Assembly (NCBI GenBank): GCA_958450365.1
Contig: CAUEEP010000913.1
Location: 849,001-913,000, forward strand
Direction of reading: 5' to 3'
DNA length: 64,000 nt
Source of the DNA: Mesorhabditis belari
Taxonomy: Eukaryota; Nematoda; Chromadorea; Rhabditida; Rhabditidae
The notes under the pieces were generated by a model. The model made no database searches, was not told where the DNA came from, and was given only the letters and a program-made list of their open reading frames with translations. Below, piece after piece: positions 1 through 12,700 of this stretch; positions within the stretch are counted from its first letter, which is position 1, and every line of letters begins with the position of its first letter. A program made the translations under genes and the position numbers.

Positions 1-58
1 AATCATAAAGATTGGTCGACTTAGAAGAAAGTTCTGGCGAGTTGCGCAAAAAAAATGC
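1..58 (-). mobile_element. Tc1-like transposon fragment
   Basis: This stretch matches plus-strand positions about 16319-16372 inside the palindromic Tc1-like element, including the block around aatcataaagattgg and the later gagttgcgcaaa. In that element the transposase of the left half reads on the minus strand, so this is a short internal piece of the same family. No terminal repeat is visible and the fragment probably continues to the left of the window. Confidence 0.6.
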
Positions 59-141
59 GAAAATTAGCCTACCCCGCACATTGTTCTCAATTTTCTCACA
101 AAACCCGCAAAGTTTTATGTTAAAAGTTTCTAGGTTTAGAG

Positions 142-210
142 CACGTGTGGCTGACTGGTTAAGTGTCTTTTATCTTAATCGGAAGGTCGAGGGTTCGAAC
201 CCCACATGCG
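142..210 (+). pseudogene. tRNA-like sequence
   Basis: There is a good D-arm/A-box block (GGCTGACTGGTTAAG) and a perfect B-box/T-arm (GGGTTCGAACCCC), and the ends can pair as a roughly 7-bp stem with one mismatch. The anticodon arm does not fold cleanly, so no anticodon can be given. It is most likely a degenerate tRNA or tRNA-derived repeat inside a channel intron. It belongs with the similar sequences near 3.6, 4.5, 21.7 and 57.8 kb. Confidence 0.45.
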
Positions 211-734
211 ACATGGTCACCCCCTTCGGATTTCCTTTCCCTTCGGGTTGAGAGGTTTTCTGGAGGGCAGTCTGGTGGTTGTGGCCCCAGTTCTTTAAAG
301 TGACAAGCCACTCCTTCATCGTCATCTTCCCTTCACCACCAAAAAAGCTATTTAGTTCCCCATTGAGCTTAGGGTTAGGGAGCCGTCTGTCATGACGTGG
401 GTTAAGTTAAGATATAGCCTAGTATTGTGTGTGTCGTTGTATTGTGATTGATATATTTCGTGTATGCGATAAATTCACCACTGGTAGCCCCAGTCGGTAT
501 TTTTTTTATTTGCTTTATTTGCTTACGGTTTATTTGCTTTTAAAAACTTCAATAATAACATTTATCAAGCTTTAATAATGATATTATTGCGGAAATATCA
601 TAATATCTTTTGATTTTAATATCTTTTCATCTTAATATCTTAATATCTTTTGATTTTAATCTTTTTGATATCATTTAATATCTTTTTGAAACACTTATAC
701 ATAAGTAATTTTAGTTGGATTCTTTTCGCATCAG

Positions 735-3700
735 CCGTTTTTTGCCTTTGGGAAGACTGGAGCTACTGGACGAGCATCTACTTTTTTTTCATCTCAACAA
801 GCACAATTGGTATGTGATTTTTTTTAAACCTTTTAAAATAGAATTGATAATATTAGATTGATAATATTAGAATTGATAATATTAGATAATATTAGATTAG
901 AAAAAACATCTTTAAACAATCATTTCTTAAACATCAAATAAAAAGTTGATGTTTTAAAGTTAACAGCTACGTCGTGTTGTCATGTATCGTTTGTTAATTT
1001 CGATGCTCCTTGAGTCAAGGGTGCAGGAAAAATTTCAACAACAACTATTTTCCAATATTTATTTTACTTTTTTAGGCCTCGGCGACGTCACACCCGCTCA
1101 TCCCGAGTATATGATCGCTACGTTTATGATTGGTGAGTTTTAAAAGCGGCTTAAGCTATTAGGCTTAAGCATTTAAAAACTGTTTTAACGTTATTTTGCA
1201 GAAAAATAATTGACCAGCAACGTTAAACAAAGAAAATCAATTTCTCATTGTTTTTTAGTGATCGTTGGCTTATCTCTTGTAAATGTTTGCATCAATGTTG
1301 TCTGTGAGAAGCTCGAGATGATGTACTTGGCGTTGCTCACGAAAATGGCCGAGGTGAGTGGGAGAAATTGGTTCCAGGGAAAAGCGAAAGTATTCAATTA
1401 GCCTTTGACTGAATATTTTGATTTTAATTTCTAATTTGAATCCATTCCAGGACTATCAACGAGCTCTCGAGACGGGTGATCCAAAAGCGATGGAGGGAAT
1501 GATGAGCGGTTTCCAGGGAAAGGCGAAATTTCTTCTGCCGTTGATCAGGTTTAGTGGAAACATTTTAATACATTAAAACTTTCAACATCTATTTTGCAAT
1601 CAATCAATCTTGAATCAAAGTTTTTAGTAAAAACGCGGGCAACAAAGTGATGAATCAATTCAAAGAGGAGGCGAAAGCGAAAGGAATCGATATCCCTCCA
1701 GTGTTGACGAATCTTGATCCACAAACGGGTATCATAAAATATAAATATTAGAATTAGATGATAAATAAATGAATATAGACATCAATTGATTTCGATCAAT
1801 TTGATCATTTGAAACCTAAATTTTTTGAAGGTCATTAAAAACCAAAAAAAGGTTGATTTTTTTGTATTCACTTTAAAATCTAGAGTTTTAGAAAACTAGA
1901 AACAAATTGAATCCAATTTTTATGAATTTTGTGAACAGGTTGCAAAGGAAATTGATAAATTTTGATTCAAATACACTACTGGACAATGAAATATCATATT
2001 TGAAAAAAGATCGTCACTTTCACGCGTCTGTAACTCCCTTTTCTTTATCGTATTTCTAAATATTAATATTACCATTGTGTAGCCCTTGAAAAGAGCTTTC
2101 AGGAAATGTATAACACTAATAGTTTAAACTCAAAGACAACGGAGTTACAGACGCGCAAAAGTGATGATCGTTTTTCAAATATCATATTTCATTGTCCAGT
2201 ACTGTATCAATCAAAATGTTTACGTATTGAATTATAAAATAATTTTGTCAATAATATATTCAAAGGGTTACTTTCAATTCTCCAACATGATCCTTGTGAG
2301 CGTGAAGTGAAGTAAACCATTGTCCCTTTGAAGTAAAGTAAAGTAAACCATTGTCCCTTTGAAGTAAAGTAAAGTAAACCATTGTCCCTTTGAAGTGAAG
2401 TGAAGTAAACCATTGTCCCTTTGAAGTAAAGTAAAGTAAACCATTGTCCCTTTGAAGTGAAGTGAAGTAAACCATTGTCCCTTTGTCCCCACCAGCCGTA
2501 CTAATGACGATTATTTTTATACGTTACAGACGGTTACAGACGCGCGAAAGTGACGATCGTTTTTCAAATATCATATTTCATTGTCCAGTACTGTACTTAG
2601 ATATTTCGAGTTTTGCAATTTGAAATCTAAAAATAATTTATGAATTTTCAAATTTAATCTGCACCGGATTGTCTGTCTAACTTGAAACATGACTTTTTAT
2701 AGAAAATTTTCTACATAAAATATATCAAAAGTGTTTTAGAAACAAAATTAGTGAAAACAAATTGAATTCAAGGGATTTAAGAGCACTTTTTTAAAATTCA
2801 TTTTCATATATTCATTTATTTTTATATAAATTTATATAGATTTATATAAAAGCTCAGCTATTTTTATTTTTTTTTGCGTTTTTTTGAAGCGGTGTTACTG
2901 ATTTGAACGTTTAAGTGCGTTAGTTGCTCGAAATTGAAACCAAATTGAAACCAATTTCTGAAGTCAATTTCTAGCTTCTTGATTCTTGATTTCAAAGTTG
3001 ACAAACATTGCATTTAAATTTGTAAACAAGTCAAGTGTAATCACTTTCAACTATTTTAGAAAGCAAATCAAGTTCCGAAGCAAAAATTACAGGAATGCCT
3101 GCTTTCGCAAAGGCGGATCGCGGTGATTTCAAAGACTTCATCGAAGCGGCTGAGGTGGGAGATTTTTGAGAAAAAAAAAATTGAAGAAATCGATACTGAA
3201 AATGTTTAGTTAGCGATAATTTGCTTAAAATTGGGTAGAACGTAAAGCAATGATGAGTTGGGTTGTTTTGTCAGTGCTTCTTTGAAACCTGAAAACTTTT
3301 TGAAGTAAAATTAACTTTTGGAAGCTTAAAAATGTTTATTAACTACTCACTAATAAGCAATATTTGTTAAATTTAGCATGTCAATAAACTTTTTTAGGTA
3401 AAAAAGCAGCAACAAGACCGTATCGATCAATTGTTCACGGAAAGACAGGTGAATAACTTTAGCTAACCCCCATCAGTGTCAACAACTTCCAACAACTGAC
3501 CGCTAAAGTCGTTAAAATTGAAATCTTATTGAAATATAGAAGGGTAAATGAAAAGAAACAAAATATAGTCGTAAAGTTACGGGGGAAGGACTGGAGCCCA
3601 ACCAACGAATGCATAGCTCGCTTTGAAGACAAGCACCTTATCCGCCAGGCCACCAGCGGCGTCGTGCGAGAAAAGCGTTTTAAGTGAGATGTTGAAAACT

Positions 3701-6700
3701 TCCATATCTCGCATTCGCTTTTATTCGCTTCCATATCTTTTATCCAAATATCTCACATTTGCGTGAGTCTGGGCAGCTAATTGTAAAATGGTTGATAAGC
3801 TTGGGCGATTCTATAAATTCTCCTTGGGCGTCTGGTGGTGGCGAGCCGGGCCACTCTTGTTAGGGTTACTCTGGTGAATAGAATAATAGTAAGCAGATCA
3901 AAAATATTGTATGGACAACTGTTTTCTTCATTTCTAGGGTCGAACCACGTCAATGTCCCGTGCCATGCTGGTGAACACTTCGATGGCCACCGAAGAGCCG
4001 AAAATCAAAAAGGAGGTCATCGAGGTGGCTTGTCAGGTAGGAGAAAAGGCTGACCAAATAAAAGTCATTCTTATTTGTAAGATCTTTAAGAACATCGATC
4101 ATTTTTTACGCAGGCTTGGTCAATGGACGATTTATTTTGTGAGTGGAAACCGAATATCCATGTCGAAGTGCAAACGAGGCCGGAAATGGTTGAAGAGCAT
4201 TCATACGGAGCACAGGTTTGGCTGGTAGTAAACAAAATAGTTCTTTTAAACGCTTTTCAAGGTTTCTTGGATAGAAAACGCGAAAATTGAGGCATTTTTT
4301 GTTTTTGAGAACGGGGAAAGAGTTTGGGTTTGAGTTTTGGAGAACATAGTGCTGAAAATGGGATTAGAATTTCGCAAGTGAATCCAGTTTTACATTTCGT
4401 TTTACGTAAAAATTTCACACTCGTAAGTTAGCTGATTAAATGTATTCATGAATCGGTATATTGACAAGGAAAGGTGTCCCTATTAATGCTTCTTTCACCA
4501 CCACGAGCCATGAGCTGATGGTGTAGTGGATAAGGGTCTTGTTTCCAAAACGATCTATCAATTGTTTGCTCGGGTTCGATCCCTTCCTTTTGTTTTCTTT
4601 TTATTTTGATGTTTAATTCGCTTGAATTCGCTCTATTTTAAATTTACAATAAGTTTTATGACATCTTTTCATTGAGAACAAACAAATTAACGGAAAATTA
4701 ACATAGCAATCTATAAAGTGAGGTAAATTGAGGTAAATTGGAGGTAGATTGGTCAATGGGCCAGTTAATAGAAAAATCGCAAAATGCTGATTTGCTCTTG
4801 TAAACTCTTGAGTTATTTATTCTTTAGATGGATTAGATTTGGTTAAATTAGTCTTGATAAGTTGAGCTATAGCATGCTAAGAGTAGAGTTTTCAAAAACT
4901 TTTTCAACTTTTATGGGAAAAAATTGATCTTAAAAATTTATGGGAAAAAAAGTCGTCCCAAAAAAAAAAAAGTTTCATATTTTTAGATAAAATAGATTTT
5001 AGTTCTACTATTTACTACTTTCTTTTTGTGAAATAAATAGGAATTACTAATTAAAACTAATCATTATAAAACATTGATTTAAGAAAGAAAAATTAAAAAG
5101 AAAAAAAAACAAATCAGGTTGGCGACTGGTTGCTGCGTCGCAAAAATTACCTCTTTTTGGGCGATGGTGGCGATGATGAAAATTTGATCGAAAATGAAGT
5201 GCACTGAATATTCTTTTCTTTCAATTTTAAGCTTTAAGGAGTTTATTTAATGGAAAGAAAAATGCTCAATATATCATTCAGATTCAGAACTAAAAAAATG
5301 ATATGATCAAATTCAGTTTTAACTGCGTGCAAAAGGATTTTGATAGGGCTTAAGATCTTAAATGAAGTTAATGAAGTTAATGAAGTTAATGAAGTAAATG
5401 AAGTTAATGAAGTTAATGAAGTTAATGAAGTTAATGAAGTTAATGAAGTTAATGAAGTTAATGAAGTTAATGAGGTTAATGAAGTTAATGTAGTTAATGT
5501 AGTTAATGTAGTTAATGAAGTTAATGTAGTTAATGTAGTTAATGAAGTTAATGAAGTAAATGAAGTTAATGAAGTTAATGAGGTTAATGAAGTTAATGAA
5601 GTAAATGAAGTAAATGAAGTAAATGAAGTAAATGAAGTAAATGAAGTTAATGAAGTAAATGAAGTAAATGAAGTTAATGTAGTTAATGAAGTTAATGAAG
5701 TTAGAAGTTAATTAGTTAATGAAGTAAATGTAGTTAATGAAGTTAATGAAGTTAATGTAGTTAATGAAGTTAAATGAAGTTAATGTAGTTAATGAAGTTA
5801 ATGTAGTTAATGAAGTTAATGAAGTTAATGTAGTTAATGAAGTTAAATGAAGTTAATGTAGTTAATGAAGTTAATGTAGTTAATGAAGTTAATGAAGTTA
5901 ATGAAGTTAATGAGGTTAAATGAAGTTAATGTAGTTAATGAAGTTAAATGAAGTTAATGTAGTTAATGAAGTTAATGTAGTTAATGAAGTTAATGAAGTT
6001 AATGAAGTTAATGAAGTTAATGAAGTTAATGAGGTTAATGAAGTTAATGTAGTTAATGTAGTTAATGAAGTTAATGAAGTTAATGAGGTTAATGAAGTTA
6101 ATGAAGTTAAATGAAGTTAATGTAGTTAATTTAGTTAAGTTAATGAAGTTAATGAAATAAACGAAGTTAATGAAGTTAAAAGTTAAATGAAATTAAAAGA
6201 ATAAAAGAAAATCGAAGAAAATCGATCGAATTACTTGCTTTTCTCTCTAAAATAATCGTTAAAATTTTGAAAAATGAAATTTCTCAAATTTTCTCAAATT
6301 TCTTGCCAATTCATTTTTTGCTTTTTTGCATTTGAAAATTTGATATTCCCATTGATTTGCTACTTGGTTTTCTTTAAAAAAAAAGCCTCAGAGAATTAAA
6401 AAGCCTGAGCCTGAGCCTGAGCCTGAATAAACTTATGTTGAGACTCGCTTTTAACCCCTCAGCATCACCTATTTTGAGTTTGAACTTAGAAATCTCCAAA
6501 AAAAAAAACTGTAAGTTTCAAAAGTTTGAGTGCTTCTCAGCTATTTTTCTTTAACAATCAGTAGGATAAAAAAAACGTTTAAATTTGTTAATTTTCGCAA
6601 TGCTTCTCAACCTTTTTTTTGCTGCTTTGAATGGAAAATTTAACCCAAATCAAATCAAAGTGTTCAATGTGGTTTTCGGCACAACAAAAAATAAAATCTT

Positions 6701-9700
6701 CTAAAGTGTTTTAAGAAATCGAAAAATTTTAGGCATTAGCTGAATCAAATGAAATGGAAATTCAAGTGAGCTGGGATTTGATCGATGAGGGGATACAGGT
6801 GGGAGCAAAACAGGAAACAATCCATTTAAAGGGGTGGTAGTCAAAACAGCGCCATAATAGAAAACGTTCAAAACAGCGCCGTCAAATTTCTCACACTCCA
6901 AAAACCAAGCCGGTTCAAGTTTTATATCAAAAAATTCCTTGCGTTCTTGGCTACATGATGGGTGAAACAGTTTTTTAAAAAAGTTAATATTTCATAGATA
7001 AAAAGAGCACTCAAAATGGGTCTCTAAAGATATTCAGTTAACCAACTGAGTATCACTCGACACACATTTTAAGTGCTCTTTTTATCTATGAAATATTAAC
7101 TTTTTTAAAAAACTGTTTCACCCATCATGTAGCCAAGAACGCAAGGAATTTTTTGATATAAAACTTGAACCGGCTTGGTTTTTTGGATTTTGAGAAATTT
7201 GACTGACGGCGCTGTTTTGACTACCCCCCATTTAAAGGGGTATTAATCGCGGCCGGGTGACGATAAAAATTTTTTACGGCAACCACCTGTTTTTTTATTT
7301 TAATATCGCTGATTTTATTATAAAAAGAATAAAGATCACCCGGCTAGAGTGATTTGATGGGTTTACAAATTTTTGAGGCGCTGGGAGGGGGGGGGGAAAA
7401 AAAGAGGTTCTCCCCCCCCACCCCCCCCCACCCAAACGCCCCCCATTTGAGAAAACTAAAACCACAAGCGACCACAAATGGAAAAAAGATCTAATTGTGT
7501 CGATTAATACCCCCCTTTAAAGGCAAAATACAGAGCCAGGGTTGTTTACAAAAAAAAAAGAATCACCACCTTTTTTGAAAAACGTTTAGCTTGATCTTCT
7601 GAATTAACCAAAATCTTTAAGATCTTTAAGATCTTCTGAATCTTCTGAATTAACCAAAATAGAATAGAACTTTAATGGTTCTAGTTCGTTTTAAACAAAA
7701 GAATACCAAAAGAAAGCTTTAAACAATAGATAAAGATCTCTAAACTCTTTGATCTCTTCGAACATTTCAAAGAAAAAAATCTCTAGTGCACATCAGACTA
7801 CACGGATTCCGAAGTACAAACGAGTCTCGAGTGTGTCGATGAGGGGATTCAGGTGTAATTGAAACTAGCTAAATTTTGATTAAACATTTTGATTAAACAT
7901 CTTCTGATCATCTTCCGATTTGTCATTTATTTAATTGTCATTAAAGAAATGATTCTAGTTCTCAAATTTGAGACCCTTTCAAATCTCAATTCAGGTTTGG
8001 TCATCGATGGAGGAAGTTTCGACACAGTATGACCCAGAATTTCTTGAGGGAATTCACGTGCAAACGCAAGCCATCGAAATTGAGGTAAGATTTTGAGTAA
8101 GAATGAAAAACAAGTAAAAGATAAGAGGCCGTTTGTTTCAAAAAGTTTTTCACTTAATTAGCATCAAAGCTCTTTACTTAATTAGCACCAAAGCTTTTCA
8201 CTTAATTCAATCGAATTTGAAACTCGAAATTTTTCTAGGAACGCGGCTGTCAGTGTGAACCGTCGACTTCGGGGTCAGTTTTTTGCAGGATTGGTTCTAC
8301 ATTTGTAGAATAGAGATCTACATGTAGAATATACATCTACATGTAGAATAGACAGTCTTTCTAGACAGTACAGTATCAAAGTATGTAAAAATTCTTCAGC
8401 GTAACTGAGATCGGCACTCAACCCGAGGTCTCGATGCTTTATCATGAGATTGACGATGATGAGGATTTGAGAGATGATCTACCGAGCACACCAACGGTTC
8501 GATTTAGAAAACGAGTTTTTGGAATATTAAACCACTCATGGAATATTAAACCAATCACTATATTAAACGATATTGTTCAATGTTCACAAAAAAAAGTTCC
8601 CCATTTCAACTCAAATTTCTGAAAAGTTCTGAAAAGAAAAGTAGTGTGAAAGCTGTTTTTTTTGGCTTTATTTCAACCGAAATGCCGAATGATTAAATTA
8701 ATAGGGGAAAGGCTTAAGTTGTAAAATATTTAGCTTCAATATTTAGCATGAATATTTGACAATTCGACATATTCCATTCAAATTCAGCAATCAGTGATGT
8801 CATCGGTGAGTGAATGGTCGCTTTTCGAGGGGCTTGATTCAGAGGATGAAGCGATACGAAAAGAAGAGATGAAATTGCAAAGGGAAGCACCCGGTCAGTT
8901 GGAAGAGAGTTCAAAGATTTGCGAATACTCCAAGACTAGCTCTGGAGCTGCACTAGCTCTGGAGCTGCACTAGCTCTGGAGCTGCACTAGCTCTGGAGCT
9001 GCACTAGCTCTGGAGCTGCACTAGCTCTGGAGCTGCACTAGCTCTGGAGCTGCACTAGCTCTGGAGCTGCACTAGCTCTGGAGCTGCACTAGCTCTGGAG
9101 CTGCACTAGCTCTGGAGCTGCACTAGCTCTGGAGCTGCACTAGCTCTGGAGCTGCACTAGCTCTGGAGCTGCACTAGCTCTGGAGCTGCACTAGCTCTGG
9201 AGCTGCACTAGCTCTGGAGCTGCACTAGCTCTGGAGCTGCACTAGCTCTGGAGCTGCACTCGACTGACGACGAGTCAGCCAGAGATCAGGCCAGAGATCA
9301 GCCAGAGATCAGGCCAGACAACCAGTGCGACTTATGACTATTGGGAATTAGATTTAGAAAGAAAGAAAAGAAATTCAATTAGTTTTCCACAATTTAGTGC
9401 AAGATTTTAGGCTAAAATTTGGCTTAAAAACTTTAAAATCACTAAAAAATGATAAGCTATTGTTAAAACAAATGAAAAAGAAAACGTAGCCTTTTCCGCT
9501 AGATTTGCTAATTGGTTTTCTTTAAAAAAAGCCTCAGAGAATTAAAAATTTGAATAAACTTATGTTGAGACTCGCTTTTAACCCCTCAGCATCACCAACA
9601 CGCTAGATACCAATATTGTTTTCCCTTTGTACCATTTCACTGGCTTTACTTCGTAATAAAGCTTTGTTTTCTTTTGCAGAACTCGAAAATATTCGACGTC

Positions 9701-12700
9701 AATTTGACGAGTGGTCATCAGGTAGAAAATAACTCGTCCCATGAAACTCTAAATACTCAATAATTTTCAAAAAATGTCTACCATTGAGATTCAATCACTT
9801 ACCAAATCTTCACTTTCTTTGAAACTCGTTTTTTTTTAAAAAAACCTCATACCCAAAACCTTTTTTTCCTATAATTTCCCCTGAAAGATACCGTATCTTA
9901 CAACAAAACTAAAGATATTCAGGCAATAAACTTATCGAATTATTTAGATATGTCTGATATAGATCCATTGGGTGCTGAGATGGAGGAGAAAGAAAGGAAA
10001 AGGCTGTGGTCGGAAAAAGTGAGTTTCAAATTAAACAAAATAAAAACAGTTTTTTGATCAACTAATCAAATTGCAACCAGCATTTTCCGCAAAAGCCTAA
10101 AGAGAACAAATAGGATAAATAGCTGTTTTATCGAGACAGCTAGCTAAAGGCCTGCCAGAGGCTACATCTACCCATTCCACCACGAGCCGGAAGGCGAACA
10201 GCCGCGGAACATCAGCACCAAAAAGAATTTTCTTGAATGCTCTTTTCTTGCATGATACCTGAAAAAATACAATAAAATAAAATAAAAAATACAATATTAT
10301 GGACGTATAAGTATTTAAAAGTGTAACCACAGTTAATAAAGATAGAGTTGATAAAGATAAAGGCAATAAAGATAAAGTTAATAAAGATAAAGTTAGTAAA
10401 GATAGAGTTAATAAAGATAAAGTTAATAAAGATAAAGTTAATAAAGATAGAGTTAATAAAGATAGAGTTAATAAAGATAGAGTTAATAAAGATAAAGTTA
10501 ATAAAGATAACGTTGATAAAGATAAAGTTAATAGAGATAAAGTTGATAAAAATAAAGTTAATAAAGATAAAGTCAATAGGTGCCTAAAACTTTTTCAAAA
10601 AACAGTGGGTTTCGGAATTAAACAAATTCAAAACCATTATTGATCAACTAAGACGCGATTTTATTAATCCGAGTTGTCGAAATTATCGAAATCCGAGTTG
10701 TTTCAGGTTCGCTTACATGAGGAAAAGTTGCGCAAATTGGAAGAGAGGAAAAAGCAGAGGTGAGCTTGGTGAAAGAAGTATCAATTGAAAGTTTAGAAAA
10801 CAGAGTAATCTGAGCAAATTTGAAACTTTCAAATTTTCATCAAAATCAAAATCAAAACTTTTTCAATGAATTTCGGATTTTGACAGTTTTGCATATTACA
10901 ACTGTAAAAAGTGATTGTAGCTTGAATATCTTGAAAGTTAATACTTAAAAACAACCATTTCTTTCCTAGTAACCAAATTTTAGAGATGAAAAGCGACAAA
11001 AGAAACGCGAAGAGTACGAGGCGATGAAAAAACAGAGACAGGTTGGCGATTTGGATCAATTTTTAGATCAGATTTCAAGATTTAAAACAAGATTTTATTG
11101 GATTGGTGAATTGAAAAAACAAGATGGGTTGGTGAATTGAATTGAAAAAAAGCATCTGAGCACATGATAACAATTCTTGTTGTAAACTGTGAAAGCTATT
11201 GGATTGGTGAATTGAAAACTGCGGGCTATTGTCATATGTGACAGTTTGAGCACTTTCTTCAAAAGAAACCCATTTTGGTGTCAATGGAAAAGTTGTAGAG
11301 AATCAAAAATCAAGCTTATATCCAAATTTTCAGAACGATTCAGAAACTGGTTTTCAAGAAATGCCAAATTTACACAAAAGAAATGCCAAATTTTCACAAA
11401 ATTTGCATTTTAAGCGAAACTACTAAGTGTATCTTTTTGGAAATTTGGCTATAAGCCTCATTTTTGATTCTCTACAACTTTTCTATTGACACCAAAATGG
11501 GTTTCTTTTGAAGAAAGTGCTCAAATGCTCAAACTGGGACATCTCCAGTCCTCCATTTTTGAGTCTCACACTTGTCTCACACACAAACCAAAATCCTACC
11601 ACGAAAGAGGAATCCGCAAATAGCCTGTAAAATGGGCAGAAGTCGTCAATAATAATGGAAATTATTTCGAATGAATTCATGGTTTTATGTTGAATAAATT
11701 TTAGTTCAAAGTCCCGCAGTTTTCAATTGACCAACCCAATAGAATCTTAAAACGATAGTGGTTTAGCCAAGGCTTCCCGACGCTTTGAATAATCATCAGA
11801 ACTATCAGAAATTGTAGAAAACAGTTACCTTATATATAACAAGTTATATAACAATATATAACAAGTTTTAAAGATTTCTAAAATTTTAAATTTTAGGAAG
11901 AACGCGAGAAACGTCGGAAAGCGAAAGAGGAAGAAAGGCAAAAAATGAGGAATCAAATTCGTTTCATGAAAAACAGTGGAGATCAGGTGAGAAGGGAATT
12001 TTGGGGAAAAGACTCGAGAATTGAGAATGGGATTTGTTCGAAATTGATTGGAATCAAAAAAAAAAAGTGAAGTTTTTCAATGATAATTCTAGACTGATCA
12101 CCTAGCTGAATTCGATGAGAAACCGGAAATCGAGCAGAGTTCAGCCACCACACAAACGTTTGAAGCCGAGAAATTCGGCAAAAGGACACAAACGAAATTG
12201 ACTAGGTTTTACAAAATTAAAATTGACTGACTAGGTTATATGTAAATCAAGAATTAAATTAGATTAATCAAAATTTGAATATGATTATTTTTGAAACAAA
12301 AGATTCCAGCATTGAGCCCTCCGAGCTGCAAGCTTTGCAAAAGAAACAACAGGTGAATTTCAAGGAAATGTTCAAAAACGAGATTTTTAAGCAGATTTTC
12401 TAAGGGATAGAGAAGGGATTTAAAGAGATTTAAAGAGGTTTGAAGAGGTTTAAAGAGGGTTTAAAGAGATTTAAACAGGTTTAAAGAGAGGTTTAAAGAG
12501 GTTTAAAGAGGGTTTAAAGAGGTTTAAAGAGGGTTTAAAGAGGGTTTAAAGAGATTTAAAGAGGGTTTAAAGAGGTTTAAAGAGATTTAAAGAGGTTTGA
12601 AGAGGTTTAAAGAGGTTTAAAGAGGGTTTAAAGAGATTTAAAGAGGTTTAAAGAGATCTAAAGAGATTTAAAGAGGTTTAAAAAGATGTAAAAAGACTTA

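Noticed and set aside
2207..2492. Overlapping minus-strand frames with Q-R-D-N-G-L-L repeats
   Set aside because: All derive from the 31-bp tandem repeat and switch frame with it; no gene context.
5340..5711. Open frame of N-E-V repeats
   Set aside because: Produced by the 9-bp AATGAAGTT satellite. It has no splice sites and no start context, and the register is lost downstream.
10097..10260. GC-rich minus-strand open stretch (F-G-A-D-V-P-R-L-F)
   Set aside because: Looks coding-like and may hide a diverged tRNA-like piece (gtggtggaatgggtagatg). It has no splice sites, start or recognisable domain, and it lies antisense in a channel intron.
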